This document shows, piece by piece, positions 21,734-30,984 of a stretch of DNA of 64,000 nt. This DNA is from Candidatus Zipacnadia bacterium (GTDB taxonomy: Bacteria > Armatimonadota > Zipacnadia > Zipacnadales > UBA5352). Position numbers and translations under genes: made by a program. The DNA lies in the NCBI GenBank assembly GCA_029821735.1, contig JALGSU010000011.1, positions 89,660 to 153,659 on the forward strand, given 5' to 3'. Each line of letters starts with the position of its first letter. Within the stretch, counting starts at the first letter, position 1. The notes below the pieces were generated by a model. The model ran no database searches. It was given only the letters and a program-made list of their open reading frames with translations, and was not told the DNA's origin.

Positions 21734-24123
21734 CCCCGGGCCAGTCGCAGGCAGCAGGTGACGAGCCGGCGATCGACCTCCGGGACGTCGACCAGATAGT
21801 GGAACAGGTCGGCCGTGAGCCCGAAGCGGTCATCCCGATTCTGCAGGCCATTCAGGCCCGCTGGCGCTACCTGCCCGAGCAGGCACTGCGTCGCGTGTGC
21901 CAGATCACCGAGATTACCCCCGAGCGAATCGCCGGGGTGTCTACGTTCTACACGCAGTTCCGACACGCCCCCGTGGGGGAGCACATAATCTCCGTCTGCC
22001 ACGGGACCGCCTGCCACGTCAAGGGTGCCGAGCAGGTCACCAGCGCGCTGCGCCGCCATCTGCGCATCGTGTCGAGCAAAGACACCAGCTCCGACGGTCT
22101 CTTCACCATCGAGAAGGTCAACTGCCTCGGCTGCTGCACACTCGCGCCGGTGCTTCAGATCGACGGGATCACCTATGGGCACCTCTCCCCGGACTCCGTC
22201 GGCGATGTCGTCGGCGACTTCCTCCGGCTGAAGGCGAGCGGGCTGGTCGCGCCATCAGTGGGGGCAGGCGAGGAGGCGCCGGAGGGTCTCGCTGAGGTCC
22301 GCATCGGCGTCGGCTCGTGTTGCGTCGCGGGCGGCAGCGCCGACGTGCGGGTCGCGCTCGAGAGAGCTGTGCGAAACAGCGGCGCGCCAGCGACGGTCAA
22401 GCCGGTTGGCTGCGTCGGCATGTGTCATCGCACGCCACTGGTCGAGGTAGTCATCCCCGGCGAGGAGCCCCATCTTTACGCAAAAGTCACGCCGGAGCAG
22501 GCCGGGCCAATCATCGCCCGCCACTTCCAGCCGGCAGACACCGTCCGCCGCATCACCGGCGCTCTCTCGACGGCCGTAGACCACCTGCTCACCGATGAGT
22601 CGTGGGCGCCCGTCACGCGCTACTCGCTGAATGTCCGCGACGCTCCCGTGCGTGACTTCCTCGGGCCCCAGAAACACATCGCCACCGAATGCAGCGGCGA
22701 CCTCGACCCCTTCGACATCGACGAATACATGGCGAACGGCGGCTTCGATGCCCTGCGCGCCTGCCTGACCGAGCACTCGCCCGAGCAGATCATCGAGACA
22801 GTGAAGGCCGCGAAGCTACGTGGCCGAGGAGGCGCGGGGTTCCCCACTGGCCTGAAGTGGGAACTCGTCGCGCGCGAGACCGCCGAGCCCAAGTACGTGA
22901 TATGCAACGGTGACGAGGGCGACCCGGGCGCGTTCATGGACCGCATGATTCTCGAGTCCTATCCTTTCCGCGTGATTGAGGGCATCGCCATCGCGGCCCG
23001 CGCGGTCGGTTCGAGCGACGCCATCCTCTACATCCGCGCCGAGTATCCGCTCGCCGTGCAGCGCGTCTGGGAGGCCATGCAGGCCTGCGAGGAGCGCGGC
23101 ATCATCGGCGAGAACATCTTCGGCAGCGGCTTCGACCTGCGAGTGAACATCCGCGAGGGTGCGGGCGCTTTCATCTGCGGCGAGGAGACCGGCCTGCTGG
23201 CCTCGATCGAGGGGCGCCGGGGCATGCCGCGTTTGCGCCCGCCCTATCCGTCCGAGAGCGGCCTGTGGGGACAGCCGACGCTCATCAACAATGTGGAGAC
23301 TTACGCGCTCGTGCCCTGGATCATCCGCCACGGGCCCGAAGCGTTCGCTGCGCTGGGCACCGATACCAGCAAGGGCACCAAGGTCTTCGCGCTCGCCGGC
23401 AAGATCCGATACGGCGGCCTCATCGAGGTGCCAATGGGCGTAACCATCGGCCAGATCGTCGAGGAGATCGGCGGCGGGGTGACCGACGGGCGAGAGTTCA
23501 AAGCAGTGCAGATCGGCGGCCCGTCCGGGGGCTGCATCCCCGCGCGCCTCGCAGACACGCCGATCGACTTCGAGGCGCTCACCGGCGTCGGCGCGATCAT
23601 GGGCTCGGGCGGACTGGTGGTGCTCGACGACACCGACTGCATGGTGGATGTGGCGCGCTATTTCCTCGAGTTCACGCAGCACGAGTCCTGCGGCAAGTGC
23701 ACGTCCTGTCGCGTGGGCACCCGCTGCATGCTTGACATCCTCGACCGCCTGACGCTTGGCGAGGGCAAGCCCGGCGACCTTGACGAACTCGATGAACTTG
23801 CACATATGATTAAGCGCACGAGCATCTGCGGCCTCGGCCAGACTGCGCCCAACCCGGTGCTCACGACGCTGCAGTACTTCCCCGACGAATACCAGGCACA
23901 CCTGGAGGGCCGCTGCCCGGCGGGCAAGTGCTCGGCGCTGATCAAGTACGTGGTGAATGACAAGTGCATCGGCTGCACCAAGTGCGCGCAGACCTGCCCG
24001 GTTGAGGCGATACCGATGCGGCCCTATGAGCAACACGAAATCGACGTGGAGAAATGCATCCGCTGCGGCACCTGCATGCGCGTGTGCCCAGTTGATGCAG
24101 TTGAGATTCAGTCGCCAGTCTGA
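21730..24123 (+). CDS. Fused NuoE-NuoF-type NAD(H):ferredoxin/flavin oxidoreductase subunit with C-terminal 2[4Fe-4S]
   Basis: This 797-residue protein starts in an ATGA overlap. Residues 1-170 are a NuoE-like thioredoxin-fold [2Fe-2S] domain (CHGTACHVKG and VNCLGCC). Residues about 195-290 form a second thioredoxin-like [2Fe-2S] domain (GSCCVAGG and VGCVGMC). From about 340 is NuoF, with the NADH/FMN loop LRGRGGAGFPTGLKW near 363 and the N3-cluster motif SCGKCTSCRVGTRC near 653. The last 55 residues hold two ferredoxin sets (CIGCTKCAQTC, CIRCGTCMRVC). It resembles HydB/HndC subunits of bifurcating hydrogenases with NuoE fused on. No hydrogenase, formate dehydrogenase or NuoG catalytic gene is nearby. 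It has no signal and should be cytoplasmic. Confidence 0.88.
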   Translation: MTPGQSQAAGDEPAIDLRDVDQIVEQVGREPEAVIPILQAIQARWRYLPEQALRRVCQITEITPERIAGVSTFYTQFRHAPVGEHIISVCHGTACHVKGAEQVTSALRRHLRIVSSKDTSSDGLFTIEKVNCLGCCTLAPVLQIDGITYGHLSPDSVGDVVGDFLRLKASGLVAPSVGAGEEAPEGLAEVRIGVGSCCVAGGSADVRVALERAVRNSGAPATVKPVGCVGMCHRTPLVEVVIPGEEPHLYAKVTPEQAGPIIARHFQPADTVRRITGALSTAVDHLLTDESWAPVTRYSLNVRDAPVRDFLGPQKHIATECSGDLDPFDIDEYMANGGFDALRACLTEHSPEQIIETVKAAKLRGRGGAGFPTGLKWELVARETAEPKYVICNGDEGDPGAFMDRMILESYPFRVIEGIAIAARAVGSSDAILYIRAEYPLAVQRVWEAMQACEERGIIGENIFGSGFDLRVNIREGAGAFICGEETGLLASIEGRRGMPRLRPPYPSESGLWGQPTLINNVETYALVPWIIRHGPEAFAALGTDTSKGTKVFALAGKIRYGGLIEVPMGVTIGQIVEEIGGGVTDGREFKAVQIGGPSGGCIPARLADTPIDFEALTGVGAIMGSGGLVVLDDTDCMVDVARYFLEFTQHESCGKCTSCRVGTRCMLDILDRLTLGEGKPGDLDELDELAHMIKRTSICGLGQTAPNPVLTTLQYFPDEYQAHLEGRCPAGKCSALIKYVVNDKCIGCTKCAQTCPVEAIPMRPYEQHEIDVEKCIRCGTCMRVCPVDAVEIQSPV

Positions 24124-24140
24124 GGCGGTCGCTGCACCAT

Positions 24141-25706
24141 ATGCCAACCATAACTATCGACGGTAAACCGGTCACGGTCGACGACGGCGCTACCATCCTG
24201 CAGGCGGCGCGCGCGGCGGGTGTGCACATCCCCACGCTGTGCCACCGCGATGGTCTGCCGCCCTCGACCTCCTGCCTGGTATGCGTAGTGCAGGTGGACG
24301 GTGCCGAGCGCATGCTGCCCGCTTGCGCGACGGCGGCGCGAGACGGCATGGCTGTGGCGAGCGAGACCGAGGAGGTCCACGCGGCCCGACGCATGGCGCT
24401 CGAACTGCTTCTCGGCGATCACCTGGGCGACTGCCTCGGGCCCTGCCAGGTCGCGTGCCCGGCCGGCATGAACATTCCGCTGATGCTTCGGCAGATCGCG
24501 GCCGGCGCGGTGCATGACGCGGCGGGAGTCGCACGGACATCGCTGGTGCTGCCCGCGACGCTGGGGCGCATCTGCCCCGCTCCCTGCGAGAAGGTCTGCC
24601 GCCGCGCGCCGCTCGACGAGGCGCTGGCGATCCGCACGCTGCACCGCCATGCCGCTGACTCTGACCTGGCCGCCGACTCATACGAGCTTCCCGAGCGTGC
24701 TCCGGCGACGGGCAAGCGCGTGGCTATCGTGGGGGCTGGCCCCGCCGGGCTGGCGACGGCCTGGCATCTGCTCATACTCGGCCACGAGGTGACCCTCTAC
24801 GACGACCACGATCAGGCAGGCGGAATGCTGCGCCACCCCGAACTTGCCGCCAGTCTGCACGCGGATATTCTGGACGAAGAGATATCGCTGGTAACGCGGC
24901 TCGGCGCCCGCATGGTTCTGGGCGAGCGTGTCGGGGTCGCTGATCTGCGAGCAGAGAATGACGCGCTCATCGTGGCCTGCGGCAAAGTCGATGGGGCCAC
25001 TGCGGAGGCGCTCGGCCTGCCGATGGGGAGCCGCGGCCCGGCCGCTGATCGCGCCACGGGCGCCACTGACCAGCCCGGTGTTTTCGTCTGCGGCGCAGCG
25101 CTCAGCCCCGGTCGCATGGCCGTGCGCGCGGTCGCCAGCGGCACGAGGGCCGCCACCTCTGCCGACGCATTCATGCGCGGCGATGCTCCGCCCGCCTCCG
25201 GCCGCGAGTTTAATGTGTCGATGGGCCGCCAGCCCGAGGATGAGTTGCGCGCCTTCGCGGAGGGGGCAGCGACGGGGCCGCGGGTCGTGGCTGCGGGGGG
25301 TGCGCACGCGGGATATACCGACGCGGAAGCCGCTGCCGAGGCGGCTCGCTGCCTGCACTGCGACTGCCGCGCTCTGGACGACTGCCGCCTGCGCCGCTAT
25401 GCTATGGAGTATGGTGCCAGTCCGACGCACCACAAATGCGGGCAGCGCAAGTTCGAGCGTGACGCGTCCCACCCGCTGGTGATCTATGAGTCCGGCAAGT
25501 GCATTGACTGCGGGCTGTGCATCGAGATCGCGTCCGGCGCTGCCGAGGAGTTGGGGCTGACGTTCGTCGGCCGCGGCTTCAACGTGCGCATGGCGGTGCC
25601 TCTGGGCGAGGCGCTGTCCGACGGCCTGCGCCAGGTCGCCCGCGAATGCGCCGAGGCCTGCCCGACGGGTGCGCTCGTGCTGCGCGAGGACGCGCCGGGA
25701 GCCTGA
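24141..25706 (+). CDS. 2Fe-2S / GltD-like flavoprotein with C-terminal ferredoxin segment, NAD(P)H domain apparently missing
   Basis: This 521-residue protein begins with a plant-type [2Fe-2S] domain as in NuoG/HydA (CHRDGLPPSTSCLVC, PACAT). A GltD-type four-cysteine region follows (CLGPCQVACPAGMNIP and RICPAPCEKVCRR). The FAD-binding motif VAIVGAGPAGLATAWHL sits near residue 195. In GltD relatives a second Rossmann domain binds NADPH. Here the chain goes from ALIVACGKVDG almost directly to the GVFVCGAAL segment, with no second GxGxxA/D motif. The C-terminus has CIDCGLCIEI and CAEACPTGAL. It follows the NuoE-NuoF gene by 17 bases and is probably its partner, passing electrons between FMN/Fe-S and FAD. 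Confidence 0.82.
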   Translation: MPTITIDGKPVTVDDGATILQAARAAGVHIPTLCHRDGLPPSTSCLVCVVQVDGAERMLPACATAARDGMAVASETEEVHAARRMALELLLGDHLGDCLGPCQVACPAGMNIPLMLRQIAAGAVHDAAGVARTSLVLPATLGRICPAPCEKVCRRAPLDEALAIRTLHRHAADSDLAADSYELPERAPATGKRVAIVGAGPAGLATAWHLLILGHEVTLYDDHDQAGGMLRHPELAASLHADILDEEISLVTRLGARMVLGERVGVADLRAENDALIVACGKVDGATAEALGLPMGSRGPAADRATGATDQPGVFVCGAALSPGRMAVRAVASGTRAATSADAFMRGDAPPASGREFNVSMGRQPEDELRAFAEGAATGPRVVAAGGAHAGYTDAEAAAEAARCLHCDCRALDDCRLRRYAMEYGASPTHHKCGQRKFERDASHPLVIYESGKCIDCGLCIEIASGAAEELGLTFVGRGFNVRMAVPLGEALSDGLRQVARECAEACPTGALVLREDAPGA

Positions 25707-25751
25707 CCCGCCCGCAGATGTCGCCGCCTATTGCCGCATGGGAGGTCCGTC

Positions 25752-26465
25752 ATGCCCACCTCCGCAGCCGCGCTGGTTGTTGAGGGCGTCGCCCGAACCT
25801 TCGACACGCCCGCCGGCCCGAGTTCGGTACTCCGCAACGTCAGCTTCGAGGCCTGGTCAGGCGACACGATCGCCATCATCGGGCCCTCAGGTTCCGGCAA
25901 GAGCACGCTGCTGAACATCATCGGATCGCTTGAGCGCCCCACTGCCGGGAGGGTCCGCCTCGGCGACGTCGACGTGACCTCGCTGACCGGCCGCGCGCTC
26001 GCCAACTTCCGGGCCCGACAGGTCGGCTTCGTATTCCAGGACCACCACCTCCTCCCTCAGCTCACTGCGGTCGAGAATGTTCTGCTGCCCGCGATGGCCA
26101 TCGGCGCCACCCGCAAAGCGCAGTTCCGCGCGCGCGATCTGCTCGAGGCCGTCGGTGTGGCCGAACGCGCCGACGCCTTCCCCGCGCGAATGTCCGGGGG
26201 CGAGCGCCAGCGAGTGGCGGCTGCGCGCGCGCTCATCAATGGCGCTGGCCTGCTGCTGTGCGACGAACCCACGGGGAACCTCGACCGCGAGTCCGGTGGC
26301 AATCTCGTGGACATGCTCATCGCCCTCGCTCAACGCGAAGGCGTCATCGTGCTGATGGTCACGCACAACGAGGAGCAGGCCGCACGCTTTGACCGGTGCC
26401 TGCTTCTGCGGGACGGTGAGGTCGCGGCGCATACCCCGTCGGCCTCACCAGGAGTGGGCTCGTGA
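25752..26465 (+). CDS. LolD/MacB-type ABC transporter ATP-binding protein
   Basis: The start is ATG 25752 behind GGGAGG, giving 237 residues. It has the Walker A sequence GPSGSGKST, a Q-loop region (VFQDHHLLPQLTAVENVLLP), the signature MSGGERQRVA and Walker B LLLCDEPTGNLD. The last block is typical of the LolD/FtsE/MacB subgroup that partners FtsX-domain permeases. It energises mechanotransmission rather than classical transport. It ends in a GTGA overlap with the FtsX-type permease, so the two form a system. The preceding flavoprotein gene ends 45 bases upstream, so it may be in the same transcript. Confidence 0.9.
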   Translation: MPTSAAALVVEGVARTFDTPAGPSSVLRNVSFEAWSGDTIAIIGPSGSGKSTLLNIIGSLERPTAGRVRLGDVDVTSLTGRALANFRARQVGFVFQDHHLLPQLTAVENVLLPAMAIGATRKAQFRARDLLEAVGVAERADAFPARMSGGERQRVAAARALINGAGLLLCDEPTGNLDRESGGNLVDMLIALAQREGVIVLMVTHNEEQAARFDRCLLLRDGEVAAHTPSASPGVGS

Positions 26466-29400
26466 CTTTCTGGCGGCTGGTCTCCCGCAGTCTGCGTCAC
26501 TACTGGCGCACCGGCATCGTGGTCGTCTTTGCGCTGGCGGTGGCGACGGCTGTCATCGTCGGCTCGCTGGTCATCGGCGACTCGGTGACCGGCAGCATCC
26601 GGCGCGCTTCGCTGGCGCGCCTCGGCGAAATCCACTTCGGGCTGACTGCACCCGACTGGTTCCGCGCGGATCTGGCGGGGCACCTCGGCGGAGACGCAGC
26701 CGCGCTCGTGCTGCTTGACGGCGCCGCGCGCAACCCGACCAATGGCGCAGTCGTGCCGACGGTCACGACCGTTGGAGTCGACGGCTCATTCTGGTCTCTC
26801 TACCCAGGATTCTCGTCGCCCGGCCTGTCCGGTCGCGAGGTCGCGATCAACGAATCGCTTGCCAGTGACGCGGGCCTGTCCGAAGGCGACACGCTTCTAC
26901 TCACCGTCCGTCAGGACACGGACGTGCCTACCGACACGCTCTTTGCGCGCCGCGAGCGCGAGGACAACCTCGCTTCGGTGCGCCTGACGGTTTCGGCCAT
27001 TGTGCCCGACGAGGGCGCGGGTTCTTTCCGGCTCGATCCGCAGCCTGCGACGCCCCGCAACATCTTCGTGGAGCGCGAATGGCTGGCCACACAACTCGAT
27101 CAGGCTGGGCGCGCCAACGCTATCGCCATCGGCCCGCGCGAAGGCACAACCGACGCAGCCCTCGCCGAACTGCAGACGGCTCTGGCCACGGCGGCCGCGC
27201 TGCCCGACTACGGTCTCGAACTGGTGGCCGCCGAGGGCGGCTACCTATCGCTACAGACCGACTCCATTCTCCTAAGCGACGGCGAGGTGCGCGCGGCCCG
27301 AGCCGCCGCGAGTGGGCTCTCGGCACGCGCCGACGCGGTCAGCGTCTACCTTGCCGACACCATCGCCCAGACCGAGCCCGCAGACGATGCTCCCGAGCTT
27401 GCCTACTCGGTGATCGCCGGCGTCGAAGGCCTGAGCCCGGTGCAGGTCGTCGACGGCGAGGTGCGCGATCTCACCGGCGGCGTAGTGCTCAACCGTTGGG
27501 CCGCCCGCGATCTGGACGCTACGCTCGGGGACATGCTCCGCCTGACCTGGCTCGTGCCATCGTGGGAGATGGGCTACGATGAGGCCACCGCAGATTTGCC
27601 GGTGATCGGCATCATCGGAACCGCGGGCATGGGCGCTGACGCCGACCTGGTCCCCGATTTCGAGGGCATTACCGACGCCGACAGTCTCGCGGATTGGGAC
27701 CCGCCATTCCCGGTTGACCTCGACCGCGTCACCGAGCGCGATGACGAATACTGGGACCATCACCGCGCGGCCCCGAAGGCCTTCGTGGCGCTTGACGTGG
27801 TGCGCGCCATGTGGTCGTCGGGTCGGTCGAGCACGGGGGCCGACTGGGTCACGTCGGTCCGTGTGCGGCCCGGTCCTGACGACACGCTCGACGGGCTGCA
27901 GGAGACCTTCTCGGCGGCGCTGCTCGCGGCGTTGTCGCCCGCCGATGAGGGGCTTGTTTTCCGCCCGGTACGGGCCAACGCGCTCGACGCCTCCAAGGGC
28001 ACTTCCGATTTCAGCGGCCTCTTCCTCGGCATGAGCATGTTCCTGGTATTCAGCGGCGCTGGCCTCGCGGGCATGCTCATGCGCCTGTCGGCCGACCGGC
28101 GCGCATCGCAGGCAGGCATCATGGTCGCGGTCGGTTTCAGCGGCGCCAACGTCTCGCGCTCGATCCTCGCGGAAGGCGCAGCGCTGGCCATCCCCGCCTC
28201 GCTTCTCGGCGTGCCGCTGGGCGTGGTGTACGCAGCCGGAATCGTGCGCGCGCTCGGGTCGTGGTGGCAGGACGCGCTGGGAACGGGCCCGTCGTTGTGG
28301 CTGTTCCTGTCGCCCTACACTTTGCTTGAAGGCGCGCTGGCGGGCATTGCTGTCGGCCTGCTGGCCGCATGGTGGAGCGCGCGCGCACTTGGCCGGTCCC
28401 GTGTGCTTGATCTGCTTGCGGGCTGGCAGGCCCTTGAGTCAATCCCGCGCGGGCGCCCACGCGGCCCCCTGATGCTGCTCATCGCGGCGATGATCTTCAT
28501 CGTCTTCTGGCTGCTCATTTTCGCACTGGCGATCAAGACTCTCGCGCCCGAGATCGCTTTCTTCGGCATAGGCGCTGCGCTGATGGTCGCCGGACTGGCC
28601 GGTGCGAGCCTTGGGCTCGGCCGGATCATGCGTCTGCGCGACGCCGCCGGCTCGCACTCGCTGCTGGCTGTGCGCAACGCCGCCGCTGCCCGAGGTCGCA
28701 GCCTGCTGGTGATCGGGCTGCTCGCGGCAGCTACGTTCATCATCGTCGCCGTGGCCGCCAATTCCCGGGATTTCTCGGACCTCGACGTCACCTCCAAGTC
28801 CTCCGGCACCGGCGGCTTCTCGCTGCTGGCGACCTCGTCGATCCCGCTCCCCTACGACTTCGGCACCGCCGAGGGCAGGGCCGCTCTGGGCTTCTCGTCC
28901 GACGATGAGGCGATCTTCGAGGGCGTGCGGACGATCTCGTTTCTCGCCAGTACCGGCGAGGACATCAGTTGTCTGAACATCGCTCGCCCGCATCATCCGC
29001 GAGTGCTCGGGGTCAGCGACGCGATGATCGCACGCGGCGGCTTCCACGTCGCCGCGCGCGGGGTTAAGCGTGACGAGGGCCCGTGGCAGGCCCTGCGCGC
29101 CGCCTCAGGAGACGGCCCAATCCCGGCTTTCGGTGATGACGCCAGCGTCCGCTGGCAGCTTCATTCCGGACCCGGTTTGTTGTACGAGATACCCGACGAG
29201 TCCGGCCAGCCAACCGACCTGCGCTTCGACGGGCTGCTTACCGGCAGCATCTTCCAGAGCGAGATTCTTGTGCACGAGAGTTCGCTCAAGCGCCTCTTCC
29301 CGAGCGTGGACGCGCCGGGGTATTTCCTGGTCGAGACGCCTGAGGGCCGCGCAGGCAACGTCGCCGAGGCCCTGCGGCGCAACCTCGGTGACGCCGGTGT

Positions 29401-29833
29401 GCAGGTGCGGTCAACCGCCGAGGTCCTCAACGATTTCATCGCAGTGCAGAACACCTATCTGTCCATGTTCCTGGCGCTCGGCGGACTGGGTCTGGTGCTC
29501 GGCAGCGTCGGGCTGGTGGCCATACTCCTGCGCAGCGCTTTGGAGCGCCGCGGAGAGTTCGCGCTGATGCTCGCAGTCGGCTTCCGGCCCGCGGATCTCT
29601 CCCGTCTGCTGCTGCTGGAACACGCAGGTCTCCTGGTCGCCGGCCTGGTGCTTGGCACGCTCGCGGCCCTCATCGCGGTTGCCCCCCAACTCGTTTCATC
29701 GGTCGCAAGCGTGAACTGGCTGGCCCTCGTGGGCGTCCTTATGGGTATACTGATCACCGGGCTGGTGGCCTGCGCGCTGGCCGCACAAGCTGCAGTGCGT
29801 GGCAGTCTAATCGAGGCGCTTCGTGAGGAGTAA
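26462..29833 (+). CDS. Large FtsX-domain ABC permease with two FtsX units
   Basis: This 1123-residue protein starts with GTG 26462. A first helix (VVVFALAVATAVIVGSLVIGDSV) is followed by a large extracytoplasmic domain of about 480 residues. A first FtsX-type helix bundle follows at about 515-660, then two or three more helices and SLLVIGLLAAATFIIVAVA, a second extracytoplasmic domain, and the final FtsX bundle (MFLALGGLGLVLGSVGLVAILL) near 1000-1120. This MacB/LolCE-like double arrangement is like the YbbP and DUF214 permeases. The work is probably lipid or lipoprotein handling or export. The propeller genes follow directly, with a three-base gap, so they may be its clients or partners. Confidence 0.85.
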   Translation: MTFWRLVSRSLRHYWRTGIVVVFALAVATAVIVGSLVIGDSVTGSIRRASLARLGEIHFGLTAPDWFRADLAGHLGGDAAALVLLDGAARNPTNGAVVPTVTTVGVDGSFWSLYPGFSSPGLSGREVAINESLASDAGLSEGDTLLLTVRQDTDVPTDTLFARREREDNLASVRLTVSAIVPDEGAGSFRLDPQPATPRNIFVEREWLATQLDQAGRANAIAIGPREGTTDAALAELQTALATAAALPDYGLELVAAEGGYLSLQTDSILLSDGEVRAARAAASGLSARADAVSVYLADTIAQTEPADDAPELAYSVIAGVEGLSPVQVVDGEVRDLTGGVVLNRWAARDLDATLGDMLRLTWLVPSWEMGYDEATADLPVIGIIGTAGMGADADLVPDFEGITDADSLADWDPPFPVDLDRVTERDDEYWDHHRAAPKAFVALDVVRAMWSSGRSSTGADWVTSVRVRPGPDDTLDGLQETFSAALLAALSPADEGLVFRPVRANALDASKGTSDFSGLFLGMSMFLVFSGAGLAGMLMRLSADRRASQAGIMVAVGFSGANVSRSILAEGAALAIPASLLGVPLGVVYAAGIVRALGSWWQDALGTGPSLWLFLSPYTLLEGALAGIAVGLLAAWWSARALGRSRVLDLLAGWQALESIPRGRPRGPLMLLIAAMIFIVFWLLIFALAIKTLAPEIAFFGIGAALMVAGLAGASLGLGRIMRLRDAAGSHSLLAVRNAAAARGRSLLVIGLLAAATFIIVAVAANSRDFSDLDVTSKSSGTGGFSLLATSSIPLPYDFGTAEGRAALGFSSDDEAIFEGVRTISFLASTGEDISCLNIARPHHPRVLGVSDAMIARGGFHVAARGVKRDEGPWQALRAASGDGPIPAFGDDASVRWQLHSGPGLLYEIPDESGQPTDLRFDGLLTGSIFQSEILVHESSLKRLFPSVDAPGYFLVETPEGRAGNVAEALRRNLGDAGVQVRSTAEVLNDFIAVQNTYLSMFLALGGLGLVLGSVGLVAILLRSALERRGEFALMLAVGFRPADLSRLLLLEHAGLLVAGLVLGTLAALIAVAPQLVSSVASVNWLALVGVLMGILITGLVACALAAQAAVRGSLIEALREE

Positions 29834-29836
29834 GCG

Positions 29837-30955
29837 ATGACTGACCGATTTCGGCCAGCCCTCTGTGTCTATGTACTGGCGGCGATGCTGCTCGCCTCTA
29901 CCGTCTGTGCGCAGACGGGGGGCGACTGGCCCAGCTTTCGCGGCAAAGCCCAGATGACCGGCGTGGCGCATTCGCCACTGGCCGCCGACCTTTCCCTGAA
30001 GTGGATATACGAGACCGGTTCATCGGTGCAGTCCACGGCGGCGATCGTCGGCAACACGGTCTACGTAGGCACGATGACCGGCGCGCTGGTGGCCATCGAT
30101 CTGTCTTCGGGTAAATTCAAGTTCAAGTACGTGACTGGCGGAGCCGCTATCAGTTCCTCACCCGCTGTCGTCGGTGACACCGTGTATTTCGGCGACGCGT
30201 CAGGCGTCTTCCACGCCATCAGCGCATCCACCGGCGCCCTGCGCTGGAAGTACCAGACCGGTGACGAGATCACCTCCTCCCCCACGCCAGTCGGCTCCTC
30301 GGTGCTGGTTGGGTCGTACGACTTCAAGCTCTACAAGTTCGACGGCGCGACCGGTGCCGTCCAGTTCGCCCACGAGACTGACGCCCAGGTTCACTGCGCT
30401 CCGTGCGAGGCCGGGGGGCTGACGATGATCGCCGGCTGCGACGGTTATCTGCATATGATCTCCGTCGCGAGTGGCCAGGAGGTGCGCGCCACCGAACTGG
30501 GTGGGAACTTCGCAGCCGCGCCGGCGTATGGCTCGGGCAACGCCTATGTCGCAGGCGTCGACGGCAGCTACTACGCGGTGCGCGTCAGTGACGGCAAGAT
30601 TCTGTGGCAACGCCAGGACCCAGGGCGCAACGCCGCCATCCACGCGTCCGCCGCAGTCATGGGCGACGCGGTTATCTTCGCGTCTCGCAGCAACTCGGTC
30701 TTCCGCGTGAACGCCACGACCGGCGACACCGTGTGGACCTTCGCCACGCGAGGCGACGTGGACTCTTCGCCGGTCATCAACGTCGGCCATGTAATCTTTG
30801 GCGCTTCAGACGGCAATATCTACCGAGTGCGGCTGTCCGATGGCGCCGAACTGTGGCGTTACACAGCCGGCTCGAGATTTACCGCCTCGCCCGCCGTTGG
30901 ACGGCGCCGACTCGTGATCGGCGCGGAGGACGGCGCCGTATACTGTTTCGGCTGA
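29837..30955 (+). CDS. Exported PQQ-like beta-propeller (BamB-like)
   Basis: This 372-residue protein has a signal peptide (VLAAMLLASTVCAQT) and begins its mature part with DWPSFRGKAQMTG. Seven to eight regular blades follow (AIDLSSGKFKFKYVTG, ISASTGALRWKYQTG, VNATTGDTVWTFATRG). This repeat is close to BamB-like and generic PQQ-binding-like proteins. The regular blades make a folded, functional protein likely. It starts three bases after the permease stop. Its role is unknown; as an exported propeller next to an ABC system it may assemble or bind surface components. Confidence 0.82.
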   Translation: MTDRFRPALCVYVLAAMLLASTVCAQTGGDWPSFRGKAQMTGVAHSPLAADLSLKWIYETGSSVQSTAAIVGNTVYVGTMTGALVAIDLSSGKFKFKYVTGGAAISSSPAVVGDTVYFGDASGVFHAISASTGALRWKYQTGDEITSSPTPVGSSVLVGSYDFKLYKFDGATGAVQFAHETDAQVHCAPCEAGGLTMIAGCDGYLHMISVASGQEVRATELGGNFAAAPAYGSGNAYVAGVDGSYYAVRVSDGKILWQRQDPGRNAAIHASAAVMGDAVIFASRSNSVFRVNATTGDTVWTFATRGDVDSSPVINVGHVIFGASDGNIYRVRLSDGAELWRYTAGSRFTASPAVGRRRLVIGAEDGAVYCFG

Positions 30956-30984
30956 TAGCTCGCGCATCCGAAAGGAGACGCACA

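Noticed and set aside
30604-30984. N-terminal extension of the propeller ORF
   Set aside because: It overlaps the previous propeller gene in another frame; ATG 30985 has AAAGGAGA and a signal peptide.
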